A stretch of DNA of 64,000 nucleotides, taken from positions 19,581,859 through 19,645,858 of the forward strand of contig OY743184.1 in the NCBI GenBank assembly GCA_963555705.1, written 5' to 3'. Source of the DNA: Ligustrum vulgare (lineage: Eukaryota; Streptophyta; Magnoliopsida; Lamiales; Oleaceae). The first letter of the stretch is position 1; every line of letters starts with the position of its first letter. A program made the position numbers and the translations under genes. Shown in pieces: positions 22,555 through 34,042 of the stretch. The notes under the pieces are model-generated. The model was not told where the DNA came from, searched no databases, and saw only the letters and a list, made by a program, of their open reading frames with translations.

Positions 22555-22992
22555 TAAATGAATAATTTTTATATAAATAATTATTTCACTATTAAAATTA
22601 CTAATATTACTTAATTTGACACAAATACGAAAGTTAAATAATTTTAATGATTTTATTTTTATAATTTCATTATATAGAAAACACAAGTACAAATTATTTT
22701 ATCGCGTAAATAAGATGTGCGAAGCACATGGAGAAAACTAGTAAATTCAAAAAGATTCATTATTTTTAACAAAATTCACCAAATTTTACTATTACAAATC
22801 ACATTATTTTGAAGTAATGGTCTCAAACAGAAGCATAGAATTTAAAGAGGTTTCCCAAATTTATGAGAATTCTAATTTATTTCTACTTTGAGTATTTGCT
22901 GACAGTTTTAATCATTAATCAAAGCAAATTGTGTTCAATTTTTTTTTTCTATTTTGAAATGATATTTACAGTAAAATTATTCATATTGTTCT

Positions 22993-23020
22993 TCCATGCA
23001 ATGCACGGGTGTGATACTAG
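22993..23020 (+). mobile_element. Possible second Helitron 3' terminus
   Basis: An imperfect hairpin CCATGCAATGCACGGG is followed 8 nt later by CTAG and T, again resembling a Helitron end. No matching 5' end was identified, so this may be the remnant of an older copy or chance. Confidence 0.35.
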
Positions 23021-23059
23021 TGTCCAATAAAGAAAAACATTTTTCACATTTTGTTTTTA

Positions 23060-23515
23060 TTTGATGTTTGATTGAAAAAATTGTCTTGAAAAATATTTTC
23101 TATGGTACAACCAATTAAAGCACACTTAGCTCATTTTCCTTGAAAATATTTTCTTACCTACTTGGTGAGAAAACATTTTGCACCATATGGAAAACTCTTT
23201 TCGCCACATTTGATCATTTTTATTGTTAATTAACTTTTTTTTCCTCTTAAAATTAATATTACTATTATCAAGTACAAGTGAGTGAAAAAAAAAAAAAAGA
23301 ATCCATTAAAATAGCTAAATTTTGCTTTATTTATCATGAAAAATAATGTTAATCAAACAACAAAACTAGAAAAAAAAATCACTTTTACACTTGAAAAATT
23401 AATCCAATCAAACACTATCAATTGACATTTTCCAGAAATTTTTTTTCTAGACAAATCAATTCCTAAAAAATATTTTCTTTTCATAAATTTTTCATCTTTT
23501 GAATCAAACATTACC
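23060..23515. repeat. Inverted-repeat element, MITE-like
   Basis: The left arm reads TGATGTTTGATTGAAAAAA and the right arm, reversed, reads TAATGTTTGATTCAAAAG, each followed by AAAATATTTT. The interior is non-coding. The target duplication is not clear. Confidence 0.4.
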
Positions 23516-23650
23516 TTAGTCTTTCAAGAACTATTCATGAAGAATGCAGAATTTTTGTGCAAGGTCTTTTTTTTCTCTCGTTTTATCCTTTAAACCCAGT
23601 AACGTACTCCAAAACTCTTTTGCATTTTCTTCTATTATCTGATGTATTAC

Positions 23651-24258
23651 TGTAAGTTCAGTTGGCCCAGCTGAGCCCATAGGGTCAGCCCAAAGAAATC
23701 AGGACCTGGGACTTGTTATTCCCATACATTGCTGAGCCCACTTCCACTTCTTAAACCTGGAGCCTAAGACGTGTTTTCTTCAATCACGCTTTTATCCTTT
23801 CAACTGAATCTGTTTCAACCGTTGACATCTTCCACATGGGGCCTTTCAGGCCATTGGATCACCCTTGTTTTATACGCCAGATGATAAGGCCTAAGGGAGT
23901 CTAAATGCATCCATTCTGATTGATTCGTTCAACTTCAATTTGAACTCTCATATTTTCTCTCACATCGCCTCTTCAGATTTTGGCGATTTCATCCTCTTAT
24001 GCTTTGTTTTCAGTAGAAATTTCTAGTATTCTTCTGAAATTGTTAAGAGGTGTTTATGTGTTCTTGTAAACACAATTCGTTACTGTGATTTTGAGAGTTT
24101 TTGTTGAAAAGTTATACGCAGTTCGCATTTTTTTTATCTTTAGGGTTTCTGTAAATTTCTTGAATATTTTTCTGAAACATTTATACATTTTTTGTAAAGT
24201 TTTGTAAATCAATAATATTTCTCAGATTTCTTGGTGTTTTACACTTGATTTCTCTACA
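23651..24258 (+). repeat. 5' LTR of the copia element
   Basis: 608 bp. It contains an extra ~19-bp T-rich stretch near 24128 that the 3' LTR lacks. Confidence 0.93.
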
Positions 24259-24259
24259 G

Positions 24260-24271
24260 TGGTATCAGAGC
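24260..24271 (+). promoter_or_regulatory. tRNA-iMet primer binding site
   Basis: TGGTATCAGAGC lies one base after the LTR. It is the standard complement of plant initiator tRNA-Met used by copia elements. Confidence 0.92.
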
Positions 24272-24930
24272 CTTAGGGTTTCTGAAACGGGGAAAAATTT
24301 TGGGGGATTTTTCGTTTGGGTTTCTGAGATCTTTGTTATTTCTTTGAAACTTCAAAAATTTTGTGAAAAACCCCAGATCTTAAGAACTCAGGGTTGATTT
24401 CTGAAACATTTGAGTTTTTGTGTGGATCTGCATATTTGGCTACGGATCCTGTGGTAACTTGACATCTTGGTACTTGATCGTGAAAGATCTGAAGTCAGAT
24501 CTAACTTTGCTTGGAAATTTCAAAAAGAAATTCTGAGAAACGCAGCAATCAGGTGATATCTTGAAATGCTTTAGGGTTTTCATTAATTTCCTTTATCTTT
24601 CTTTCTTTTTCCCTCCGTTGAAGTCCCCTTGGACCCTTTTACTCACCTTTGTCCAGGATTCCTTTTGAGAATTCGGGAATCTGAGGGAGTTCTTGGCCGA
24701 CCCAAGTTGGGTTGAGGGAAAGGAAGATAACTTTACTGATTCTTGCACATAGTTTCATTCATTACTGTATAGTTTGTTATCTGCAGTATTAATTTTTTGT
24801 GCCTTGTGTTGTATATTGCACAATTTGAAATTTGTAAAACCCTGTTTTACACTTTATTGCATAATTTGCTCACTTTGTATTGTTCCTGCTCTTGATTGTG
24901 CTATCTTTGACTCCCATAATTGCCTTAAAC

Positions 24931-25880
24931 ATGAATACTGCTAAGGTAGAAGTAGAAATCTGGAATGGGAAGGGGGACTTTAGTTTATGGAGACAGAAAA
25001 TTAAAGCCCTACTACTTCAACTAAAATGTGCTAAAGCCATTGATGAAACCTGGCCTGAAACTATGACTGAGGAAAGAAGAACTGAATTAGATGAACTTAC
25101 CTGGAGTACCCTTTTCGTTCACCTATCTGATACAGTGATTAGGAAAGTAGGGGATACCAACACTGCTGCAGACCTATGGGACAAACTTGAAGAATTTTTT
25201 CTTACTATTTCTTTACCAAATAAATGTTTTTAATGGAAACAATTTTTTAGTTTCAAGTTTGATCCAACTTTAGGTGCTGAAGAAAACATAGACATGTTTA
25301 ATAGGATAACCCAGGATCTTCTAAATGCAGGAGAGAAAACCACTGAAGACCAGAGGGTTGTGTGTTTGTTAAATGGCATGGGGGATAAGTATAAAGACAT
25401 TAGGAATGCTTTAGAGTATGGGGCAAAAATTGTCTGTTGAAATAATATATACATCTCTTAAGAATAAGGAATTAGAGTCTAGGTATGAGCACAAAGAGGC
25501 CTATAATGTTGAGTCCACATCCTATAGGGGAAGAAACTCTTTTAGAGGAAATTTCAAAGGCTGGAATCAAAATAGAAATAATTCTAGACAGGCTAAAGAC
25601 TATCAAAATAAAAATTTCATACCTAACAGACCTAGGGATAAGAAGTATGACAATAAAAGTTTTAATCAAAACAGGTTTGAAACTAAAAGGTAAGACAATA
25701 AAATTGATAGGAAGCCTGATGAAACTAGAAAATGTTTTTATTGTGGTAAGATAGGTCATTTGGTTGAGAAGTGCTTTAAGAAATTAAGAGATGATGCTAG
25801 AAATAAACCACAGGAACCTGCAGACATCCAAAACAATAGTGGAGTTGTTTATGTCACAACCACTTCTAATATGAAAGATG
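24931..25880 (+). pseudogene. gag: Gag of the copia element
   Basis: Starts MNTAKVEVEIWNGKGDFSLW, typical of copia gag N-termini. It reaches a TAA at 25231, continues through KFDPTLGAEENIDMFNRI in the same region, and shifts frame near 25420. An RNA-binding stretch rich in Arg, Asn and Gln leads to a CCHC zinc knuckle, CFYCGKIGHLVEKC, near 25733-25774. There is another stop at 25691. The protein would form the particle; the copy is broken. Confidence 0.85.
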
Positions 25881-25882
25881 AA

Positions 25883-26110
25883 TGGATTTTAGACTCAGGT
25901 TGTACTTTCCATATGTGCCCTTATAGGGATTTATTTGATACCTTCTCTGGGCATGCCTCTGGTTCTGTGAAACTAGGAAATGATGTATCCTGTGACATAA
26001 AAGGAATAGGTTCTGTGACCTTAAAACTTGCTGATAATAACAATTTGACCTTAAATCAGACTAGATATGTCCCTGATTTAAGAAAAACCTCATATCATTG
26101 GGTATTTTAG
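25883..26110 (+). pseudogene. Protease region of the copia element
   Basis: Active-site motif WILDSGCTFHMCP, with D-S-G at 25892-25900, then VKLGNDVSCDIKGIGSV and RYVPDLRKTS. It follows gag directly, as usual, and ends at a frameshift near 26100. Confidence 0.85.
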
Positions 26111-27093
26111 ATGATGAGGGTTATGAAATAAGACTCAGCAGTGGATACATAAATATTCTGAAAAACAATTTGTTATGTTTAAGCACAGTTAAGACCAATG
26201 GCATTTATATTTTGTCTGTGAAATATCTTCCTCCTACTTCTCTGACTATTGAAACTGTTGATATTAATCTGTCTGATTTGTGGCATAAAAGATTAGGCCA
26301 TGTAGGAGAAAAAGGACTTAAAAGGTTAGAGAAAAATGAATTTTTTGGAAAGAATGATTTTCAGAAACTTAGTTTTTGTGAAGAATGTGTTTTAGGAAAA
26401 CAACAAACTTCTTCATTTGGTAAAGTTGTTCATAAATCCAAGGTAATTCTTGAATATTTGCATGCAGACCTTTGGGGTCCTGCCCCTGTTAACACAATTT
26501 TTGGTTTTAGATACTTCTTGTTGATTGTTGATGACTATTCCAGAAAGTCTTAGGTTCATTTGTTAAAAACCAAAGACCAAACTGTTACTGTTTTCAAAAA
26601 TTTCATCACCTTGGTTGAAAATTTGAAAAACAAAAGGATTAAAGTGATCAGAACTGACAATTGTTTGGAGTTCTGCAATTTTGAATTTGATGAGTTTTGT
26701 AAAAACCAAGGCATACTTAGACATAGGATTGTTTCATACAGTCCACAGTAAAATGGGGTTGCTGAAAGGATGAACATGACCTTGTTAGAAAGAACAAGGT
26801 ACATGTTAATCCAATCAAATTTGCCAAAAATATTTTGGGGGGAAGCAGTTAAGACTGCATGTTTTCTAATCAATTTGTGTCCTTCCAGTGCTGTGAACTA
26901 CAGCATTCCAGATCAAATCTGGAATGATGCAGTTCCAGATTATACTGTCTTAAAATTTTTTGGCTGTTCTGCCTATGCTCATCAGGTTCAGTCTAAACTT
27001 GAACCAAGGTCTTTGTTTTTGTTGGTTATGGGGAAGGGGCTAAAGGTTACAGACTTTAGGTCAAAGAACAAAGTGGATTCAAAGTTATTTTAA
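26098..27093 (+). pseudogene. Integrase of the copia element
   Basis: The GAG_pre-integrase region LWHKRLGHVGEKG and CEECVLGKQ gives the H-H-C-C zinc site. The catalytic core has D in LHADLWGP (~26464), D in IRTDNCLEF (~26655; the usual Gly after TDN is Cys) and E in NGVAERMN (~26763). In-frame stops are TAG at 26551 where Trp is expected and TAA at 26749 where Gln is expected. The C-terminal FFGCSAYAHQ and EPRS region ends before a frame change near 27090. Confidence 0.88.
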
Positions 27094-27173
27094 GTAGGTC
27101 TGTCATTTTTAATGAAAAGATTTTTCCTTACAAGTTTGAAAAGAATGAAAATCCACTTTGTGAAAAGGATTTT

Positions 27174-28614
27174 TTGACAACTGAAGTAAGCATTGATGAT
27201 TCTTACTTTCAGCCTGAGCAGCCCCAACATTTGCATAACAATGTACCTGCATCACCTGCACCCACTTCACCCACACTATCTGAACATGATGAACCTGTTT
27301 TAGATAATTATCAACTGGCCAGAGACAGAATTAGGAGAGAAATTAGACCCCCTGTTAGATTTGATAATTTTGAATCCTATTTTGTTTCTGTTTTGTCTAC
27401 TTCTTTGGATCCTGAACCTGCTTCATTTGAAGAAGCTATGGGATCAAAAGATAAACACTTGTGGATTGCTGCCATGCAAGAGGAAATGAATTCCCTAATT
27501 AAGAATAAGACTTTGACCTTGGTAGAAAGACCCCCTAACAAGAAACTGATTGATTGCAAATGGATATTTAAAATAAAAGATGGGGATTCTGAAGGGGGCA
27601 AACCTAGATATAAGGCTAGGTTAGTTGCTAAAGTGTTTTCACAAAAGGAAGGCATAGACTATACTGAAATATTTTCTCCTGTTGTGAAATACACTTCTAT
27701 TAGAATTCTGTTTGCTTTAGTTGCTCAAAATGATTTGGAACTTGAGCAAATGGATGTAAAAACAGCTTTTTTTGTATGGTATGCTTGATGAAACCATTTA
27801 TATGTCTCAACCAAAAGGTTTTGAACAGAAAAATAAACCTGATCTAGTGTGTTTGCTTCAGAAATCTCTTCATGGTCTAAAACAAGGACCTAGACAATGG
27901 TACAAAAGATTTGATAATTTCATTCAAAGCCTAAAATTTCAGAAAAGTTCATATGACTCCTGTTTTTACTTTGAAAATGATTTCTCTAATCCTATGTATC
28001 TTCTTCTGTATGTGGATGATATGCTCATAGATGGTAAGAACCTTCAGGCTATTTCTACTCTTAAACAGAATTTGAAAACAGAATTTGAAATGAAAGACCT
28101 AGGACCAGCTAGGAAAATTCTTAGTATTGATGTTTTTAGAAATAAATCTGCAGGGAAAATTTTTCTGAATCAAAAGAGTTACATTGAAAAAGTTTTAAAA
28201 ATTTTTTCTCTATTTCATTCTAAATCTGTTTCACTTCCACTGCCTTCTCATTTTAAGCTTTCTAGTGATCAGTGTCCTAAAACTGCAAAGGAACTTCATA
28301 GAATGAAAAATGTTCCTTATTCAAATGTTGTAGGTTCCGTCATGTATTTAATGGTCTCAACCAGACCAGACATTGCATTCTCTGTTAGTGTGTTGAGCAG
28401 ATTTATGAGTAATCCAGGGGAACCCCACTGGGAAGCTCTTAAATCTTTATTAAAATATTTGAAAGGAACTTTGAATTTGAGTCTTATGTTTTCTAAATCC
28501 AAAGCTGCTTTTGAACTTAAAGGATTTGTAGACTCTAATTTTGCTGGTAATATTGACAACAGAAAGTCTACCTCTGCTTACTTTTTTATTCTTAATTCTG
28601 CCTGCATCAGTTGA
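27174..28614 (+). pseudogene. pol: Reverse transcriptase of the copia element
   Basis: The RT starts with FEEAMGSKDKHLWIAAMQEEM and CKWIFKIK. It shifts frame at about 27772-27788 in the DVKTAFLHG-like motif. It continues through KSLHGLKQGPRQWYKRF, LLLYVDDMLI (YVDDM at 28009-28023, intact), EFEMKDLGPA and YSNVVGSVMYLM. It stops at a TGA at 28612 where Trp is expected in CIS-W-K. The single frameshift plus stop make a full protein impossible. Confidence 0.9.
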
Positions 28615-29036
28615 AAAGCACAACTTCAGAAATTAGTTACACTTTCTTCAACTGAAGCAGAATATATTTTAGCCACTGATGCAGTTAAAGAATGCATGTG
28701 GCTGAGGGGTTGCTTTCTGAAATTGGGTGCTTAAATAAACCTGAAATTGACATTTATACTGATAGCCAGAGTGCTTTATATCTTTCTAAAAAAACTGTGT
28801 TTCATAATAGATCCAAACACATAGATGTCAAATTTCATTTCATAAGAGATATGATTGAAAAAGGTTTTGTGAAAATGATTAAGATTCCTACTCAGTTAAA
28901 TCCAGCAGATGCTGGAACTAAAATCATACCTATTACAAAATTTAAGGATGCACTGAATTTTCTTAACATTTTGGAATGTGATACTGCTTTACTGTATTTT
29001 TGCAGGGAACTAAGTTCTTGGGAAAAAAAGGCTTGA
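28615..29036 (+). pseudogene. RNase H of the copia element
   Basis: After the TGA the chain continues as LVTLSSTEAEYILATDAVKE, shifts frame near 28700, and goes on with IYTDSQSALYLSKK, HIDVKFHFIRDMIEKG and NPADAGTKIIP. The acidic residues expected for RNase H (the E of STEAEY, the D of TDSQS, and the final D) are present. It ends at a TGA at 29034-29036, 78 bp before the 3' LTR. Confidence 0.85.
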
Positions 29037-29101
29037 AGATGCCGAAGGACTTCAGAACTGATCACAGAAGCTGACATGATGAAGCTGCAACATGCACCAA
29101 C

Positions 29102-29112
29102 TGAGGGGAAGA
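29102..29112 (+). promoter_or_regulatory. Polypurine tract of the copia element
   Basis: GAGGGGAAGA directly upstream of the 3' LTR. Confidence 0.8.
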
Positions 29113-29114
29113 TT

Positions 29115-29706
29115 TGTAAGTTTAGTTGGCCCAGCTGAGCCCATAGGGTCAGCCCAAAGAAATCAGGACCTGGGACTTGTTATTCCCATCCATTGCTGAG
29201 CCAACTTCCACTTCTTAAACCCGGAGCCTAAGATGTGTTTTCTTCAATCACGCTTTTATCCTTTCAACTGAATCTATTTCAACCGTTGATCTCTTCCACA
29301 TAGGGTCGTTCAGGCCGTTGGATCACCCTTGTTTTATACGCCAGATGATAAGGCCTAAGGGAGTCTAGATGCATCCATTCTGATTGAATCGTTCAACTTC
29401 ATTCTGAACTCTCATATTTTCTCTCACATCGCCTCTTCAGATTTTGGCGATTTCATCCTCTTATGCTTTGTTTTCAGTAGAAATTTGTAGTATTCTTCTG
29501 AAATTGTTAAGAAGTGTTTATGTGTTCTTGTAAACACAATTTGTTACTGTGATTTTGAGAGTTTTTGTTGAAAAGTTATACGTAGTTTTAGGATTTCTGT
29601 AAATTTCTTGAATATTTTTCTGAAACGTTTATACATTTGTTGTAAAGTTTTGTAAATTAATAATATTTCTCAAATTTCTTGGTGTTTTACACTTGATTTC
29701 TCTACA
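29115..29706 (+). repeat. 3' LTR of the copia element
   Basis: 592 bp, flanked on the right by the ATTAC duplication. Confidence 0.93.
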
Positions 29707-30059
29707 ATTACTAAATCAACTATTGGGACAGACTCTAAACAAGCTTTGGAATTCTAATTTCAATTCTCAAAATTGTCGTATTTGATTGTTGCGGGTATTA
29801 ATTTTACAACTATCCTTTACGTTTTGATATAATTGACCATTATTTCATTGATTTGTGCAATGGGGTGAGTTATGCATTTAGACTGTGTAGTAAAGTCTGA
29901 CAATAGAATAAAAGGTAGATATACACTCAGTACAAGAAAATTCTTCTTTCCCTACAAATAATACTCATACAAAATGAGATTTGTATGTAAAGATTGCTTT
30001 TCCTCATGAAATAAGATTTTGTAGGCGTAAAATATTAGCTCCAAAAATTTATATACATA

Positions 30060-30580
30060 TCCTACAAAATTCTACCTATAAAATGATATTTGTAGCCAGA
30101 ATTTACTTTTTTCTCACAAAAATAAATTTTTGTTGAGATATAATTTCGTCTACAAAATTTTAGAAGACATTTTTAATTCGTAGTGTGAGTTTATTTCTCC
30201 CTACAACTTCGATATTCTATAGAATATAATTAGCCCATAAAATTCTACCTATAAAATGAGATTTGTAGGCCTAATTTATTTTTCTCCCAGAAATAAATTT
30301 TCGTTAAGATATAATTTCGCCTATAAAATTTTAGAAGACATTTTTTTAATTCGTAGCGTAAGTTTATTTTTCCCACAAATTCGATATCTTTTAGAATATA
30401 CTTAGTCTATGAAATTCTACCTATTAAATGAGATTTGTGTGCGGAATTTATTTTTTCTCAAAAAAATAAATTTTCATTGTGAAATAATTTCACCTACAAA
30501 ATTTTGGGAGATAATCTTTATTATGAAGCGTGAATTTATTTTTCTTACAAATTTGATATTTTGTAGAAGTAATTTTTGTT
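30060..30580. repeat. Three tandem ~173-bp repeats
   Basis: The unit AAATTCTACCTATAAAATGA recurs at about 30066, 30240 and 30412. Each unit contains TAATTTCGTCTACAAAATTTT and an inverted partner, so single units can fold. A shorter partial unit precedes them at 29955-30057. The flank CACTCAGTACAAGAAAATT (29923-29941) faintly resembles a CACTA end, but no partner end was seen. Confidence 0.8.
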
Positions 30581-30599
30581 AGATTTTTTCATTATTTAT

Positions 30600-31994
30600 T
30601 CTTGTTTATTGTCATTTTGCAAATGATCATTTGCCATCCCGAACTTCGTCGCTCATTTGAAAGCTAAATTTCAATTTAATTCCTAGGTGATTTGATGCGA
30701 TTAGTAAATACTTATTCTCAAATTACTTTTTAACAACATACATTTCTCCAAATAATTTTTCAATCACACATTTTACCTCGAAAACATCAGATTCTTTATT
30801 TATAAATAAAGAAAAAAACTTTTACCAAACAAAGACTAAACTTGAGAGGCGATTGAAATTGTGAGTTGCCAACGCTTTAACCATAAAATTTGATCGTTTA
30901 ACTATGTTTATTTTCCTTAGTTAACATGAATATATTCAAAACCTTTCCATCGATGTTTGCTTTATTCAAAAATGAGTTAGGAATAGTTATATTAATCATT
31001 AATAGATAGTTCTCGTGTTAATAATAACTTGAACTCTTAGATCCATTTTAATACTTGTATAATGACATCGTACATTCTTGATTAAACCATAATAATCAAC
31101 AATGCAATTATAACACTTTTAAGAGTGTGGTTGACCTCAAATATCTAGACCTCTTTGTTGTCATCAGATTTCATGCCATGTCCCTATCAGCCTTATTGGA
31201 GTTCCATTATAATTAGATTATTTGAGATAATGTATTTTGAAATAATATTTTTTTTAAGAATGTGTGGTTAAAAATTAAGAGAGAGAAAATGTATTAGAGA
31301 ATGCTTGGTTAAAAGTAAGAGAGAAAAAATATATGATATTATAATGTAGCTCAAACAAGGACAATATGTGTACACTTGACGCGAAGTGTTTGGCACCAAG
31401 ATTTTACAATATTGATCGAATTCACTTTACTAATTAATTGATTCATGGATTTTAACAAGTCAAGAGGTGAGTTGCATATCTAGACCATATAATAAATTCT
31501 AGCAATTTAAAAAATGGTAGAGATACATAGTCCTGGTTGTCGTGATCGTTACATGAATCCTTGTAATTGAATGCATCTAATTATGACTGAGATATGTGGT
31601 TGTCCAAATTAGGTAGAACTAGTTTAAGCTAGAGAGAGAGAAATTGGGTATAATAGCGAATTCGATCAAATATTACTTAGGGAAAAAACTTGGGATGAGA
31701 AATTGAATATGATAACTATGGTTAAATTGTGAGTTCCAACGCCTTCACTTCATAAGAGAAATAAAAATCTTGATCCTCTCATGGAATAGTTGATATTTGT
31801 TTCTTTAATAGTTAGTTTCATAATTCATAGTAGATTAAACATTTAAACAAATCCCTTTCATTAGTTTAGGTCTTGATTAACCAAAGCTAATATTTGCATA
31901 AGTAACCTTCGTGGTAACATTATCCAAACTCTTTCAACTCACTTTACTACTTGATTATGATATTGTATACTTACGATAATTCTCACAACACTAA
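30600..31994. other. AT-rich intergenic DNA with a diverged duplication
   Basis: No supportable gene. Segments near 30855-31120 and 31715-31985 share AAATTGTGAGTT and further scattered similarity, suggesting an old duplication. Copies of the dispersed MITE body lie near 30690-30830 and, reversed, near 31230-31340. Confidence 0.4.
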
Positions 31995-32144
31995 ACAACC
32001 AAAAATAGTACGACACAAGGAGGGATCAGTCGAAGGTATATCGTCAAAGGGTAAATATCGAGCATTGACCTCATGAGGAGTATTAGTAGTTTTAGGATCA
32101 ATGAGGAGAGCATGCTCAATAACATCAGTGACATACTTAGATTG
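31995..32144 (-). pseudogene. Copia relic: end of reverse transcriptase
   Basis: The minus strand reads SKYVTDVIEHALLIDPKTTN and TPHEVNARYLP, the region after the YVDD motif in copia RT where templates switch to the connection domain. It rejoins 32608-32811 once the solo LTR is removed. Confidence 0.7.
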
Positions 32145-32607
32145 TGATGTAGGCGCACCTACAAATTTTAATCACGAACAATTGAACTCACAAACAAACA
32201 CGGATTTCCACTCTTGAAAGAACACACCAATTTCATTCAAGTCGAAAATCCATAGGAACATGAATAAGAGAGTCTTAAATAAAGAAACAAAGAAACCTAA
32301 TGGGCTCGGATCCCTAAATGGACCATACTTACAATAATAATAAATAAAACGTAAAAACAAACAAATAAAGATAGAAAATTGCAGTTTTGATGCCCTAAAC
32401 ATCCTCAAATGGCTAAAATTCATCATACATCATGACAAAGCGGTGAGTCTTGTCCGGCTCGTCGAGACATTTTCGAAAAATACTTATGGACCCAAAACGG
32501 ACACCGAATGAAAAAGTTATGGCCATTTGATATTTACAAGTCCAACACCTCACGCTTGTCGATCCCAACGGTCCAAGAACGCTAGGGCCTGGTCCTGCAC
32601 GCCATCA
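32145..32607. mobile_element. Solo LTR or LTR-like element (463 bp)
   Basis: Begins TGATGTAGGCGC, ends GCACGCCATCA, and is flanked by GATTG at 32140-32144 and 32608-32612. It interrupts the SQS-KYVTD motif of the copia relic. The 84-codon minus-strand ORF inside it resembles nothing I know. Confidence 0.75.
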
Positions 32608-32811
32608 GATTGGGAGAGAGAATAACCTCCAGGTGAAGAAGCAACTTCGATCCCCAAAACGTAAGATAAAGAACCTAAGTCATTCATCTCAAAGTGACAA
32701 GACAATTCCTATTTCAAATCAGCAATCCCTTCAACATCATCAGCAGAAATAATAATGTCATCAACATATAATAGAAGCAAAATGTGACCAGTAAAAGTGC
32801 AGAGTCATGAT
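32608..32811 (-). pseudogene. Copia relic: reverse transcriptase catalytic segment
   Basis: The minus strand reads HILLLLYVDDIIISADDVEG and CHFEMNDLGSLSYVLGIEV. The YVDDI motif lies at 32754-32768. An in-frame stop follows ADLK. It continues into 33324 once the hAT MITE is removed. Confidence 0.85.
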
Positions 32812-33323
32812 TAGAGATGGCAAAACTCATCGTCGCCCCGATCCTCATGGAGACCCGCCTCGAATGGGATGACTAATCCTCGCATATTTTGGGATGCGAG
32901 ACGAGGATGGTAGAAATTTTTATACCCGAGGTCAAGGGTGGGGACGGGGATAGGGTCTCTGCCCCGAACCCTTCCCGATGTATAAAAATATTAATAATAA
33001 TAATAATAATTAGTGCAATGCAAACTACAAAGCTAGCAGGTGGCAATAAAAATATTGTCTATTGCTTGTTTGTATGTTGCTGTTGTATGGTAAATTTCCA
33101 AAAACTTGAGCTCCAATTTCATTTTTTTCCTTCTCCAAAGGAACAATGATTAGTCAAAACTCAAAACATATATAATATATTGTGACAAAAAATCAAACGA
33201 TGAATCAAATGGAGATGTAGAAGTCCCCCTTGGCCCGCCCCCCGCCCCACCCCGCTTCATTAAGGCAGGGATGGGGACGGGGGATTCCATCCCCGGACGA
33301 TACTCATACCATTGACATCACTA
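32812..33323. mobile_element. hAT-type MITE (512 bp)
   Basis: Imperfect terminal inverted repeats TAGAGATGGCAAAACTCATC and (reversed right end) TAGTGATGTCAATGGTATGA, flanked by a perfect 8-bp duplication GTCATGAT at 32804-32811 and 33324-33331. The interior is non-coding, with GC-rich subterminal blocks (GGGGACGGGG) and an AAT microsatellite. 8-bp duplications and TAGNGATG ends are typical of hAT derivatives. Confidence 0.9.
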
Positions 33324-34042
33324 GTCATGATGACTAGGTATAAATCCAAGAGAAGGAACAAAAGTAGAAAATCTCTCAAACCAAGCACGAGGTGCCGTTT
33401 GAGACCATTAAAGGTCTTCTCGAGCTTACAAAACAAATTGTGGGTTATGAGAAACACTAGGAGGGAGAACTATATGAACACCATTTTGAAGACTTCAATT
33501 CAAGAAGGCATTTTGACATCCGATTGAGACAGATTCCACTAATGAACATGTGCAACTACAATTAGTGTATGAATTGTAGTCATTTTGGTAACATGAGCAG
33601 AGGTCTATTCATAATCTAGACCATACTGCTGAATAAAACCTTTACAACCAATCTAGCCTTACAATGCTTAATAGAAGCATCATATTTGATTTCGATCTTA
33701 TAAATCCAATGATAACCAATAGCATTTTTACAAGGAGGTAATGAAATCAAGTCCTAATTGTCTATCTTATGTAGAGCAGAGAATTCATTAGACATAATCT
33801 ATTTCCAAAGAGGATCTAGAAGAGATTCTTTATAGGAAGAAGGTTTAGAAAGTTTTTGAATAGATATTAAGAAACAACGAAAAGAATCAGAATAACAAGA
33901 ATACAAAAATCAAGTAACTAAGTAGACTTACGAATACTTTGAGGATATCGATGAGTGGAAAAAGTAGGTATAGGATCAGCAATCTCAAGGGGTGCTTGAG
34001 AGACCATAGAAGAAGGAGGAACATATCATGAGATGGCGTATG
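33324..34042 (-). pseudogene. Copia relic: N-terminal half of reverse transcriptase
   Basis: The minus strand contains LISLPPCKNAIGYHWIYKIE and SIKHCKARLVVK at about 33640-33775, then KLEKTFNGLKRHLVLGLRDF at about 33350-33440. These match the copia motifs NKKAIGCKWVYKIK, KARLVAKG and KALYGLKQ. Many stops and frame changes are present. Confidence 0.75.

Larger units (their letters stand above)
21445..22741 (+). mobile_element. Non-autonomous Helitron
   Basis: Starts TCACTAATCACTAATATATAAAAG and ends with a hairpin (ATGTGCGAAGCACAT, 22715-22729) followed 8 nt later by CTAG and a host T. These are the 5' TC and 3' hairpin-CTRR marks of Helitrons. Comparison with uninterrupted copies of the host repeat (near 1380, 1820 and 2945) supports insertion between A and T at this point. 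It encodes no Rep/helicase. The 1,297 bp consist mainly of an internal tandem duplication and a TA microsatellite. Confidence 0.75.
23651..29706 (+). mobile_element. Full-length Ty1/copia retrotransposon
   Basis: A 6,056-bp element with LTRs of 608 and 592 bp beginning TGTAAGTT and ending TCTCTACA, and a perfect ATTAC duplication at 23646-23650 and 29707-29711. Inside are an initiator-Met primer site, gag, protease, integrase, reverse transcriptase and RNase H in copia order, then a polypurine tract. The LTRs differ by roughly 5% over the first 300 bp by eye. Frameshifts and at least five stops inactivate it. Confidence 0.95.

Noticed and set aside
22399..22692. 97-codon minus-strand ORF containing a run of Ile-Tyr
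   Set aside because: The ORF is produced by the TA microsatellite inside the Helitron.
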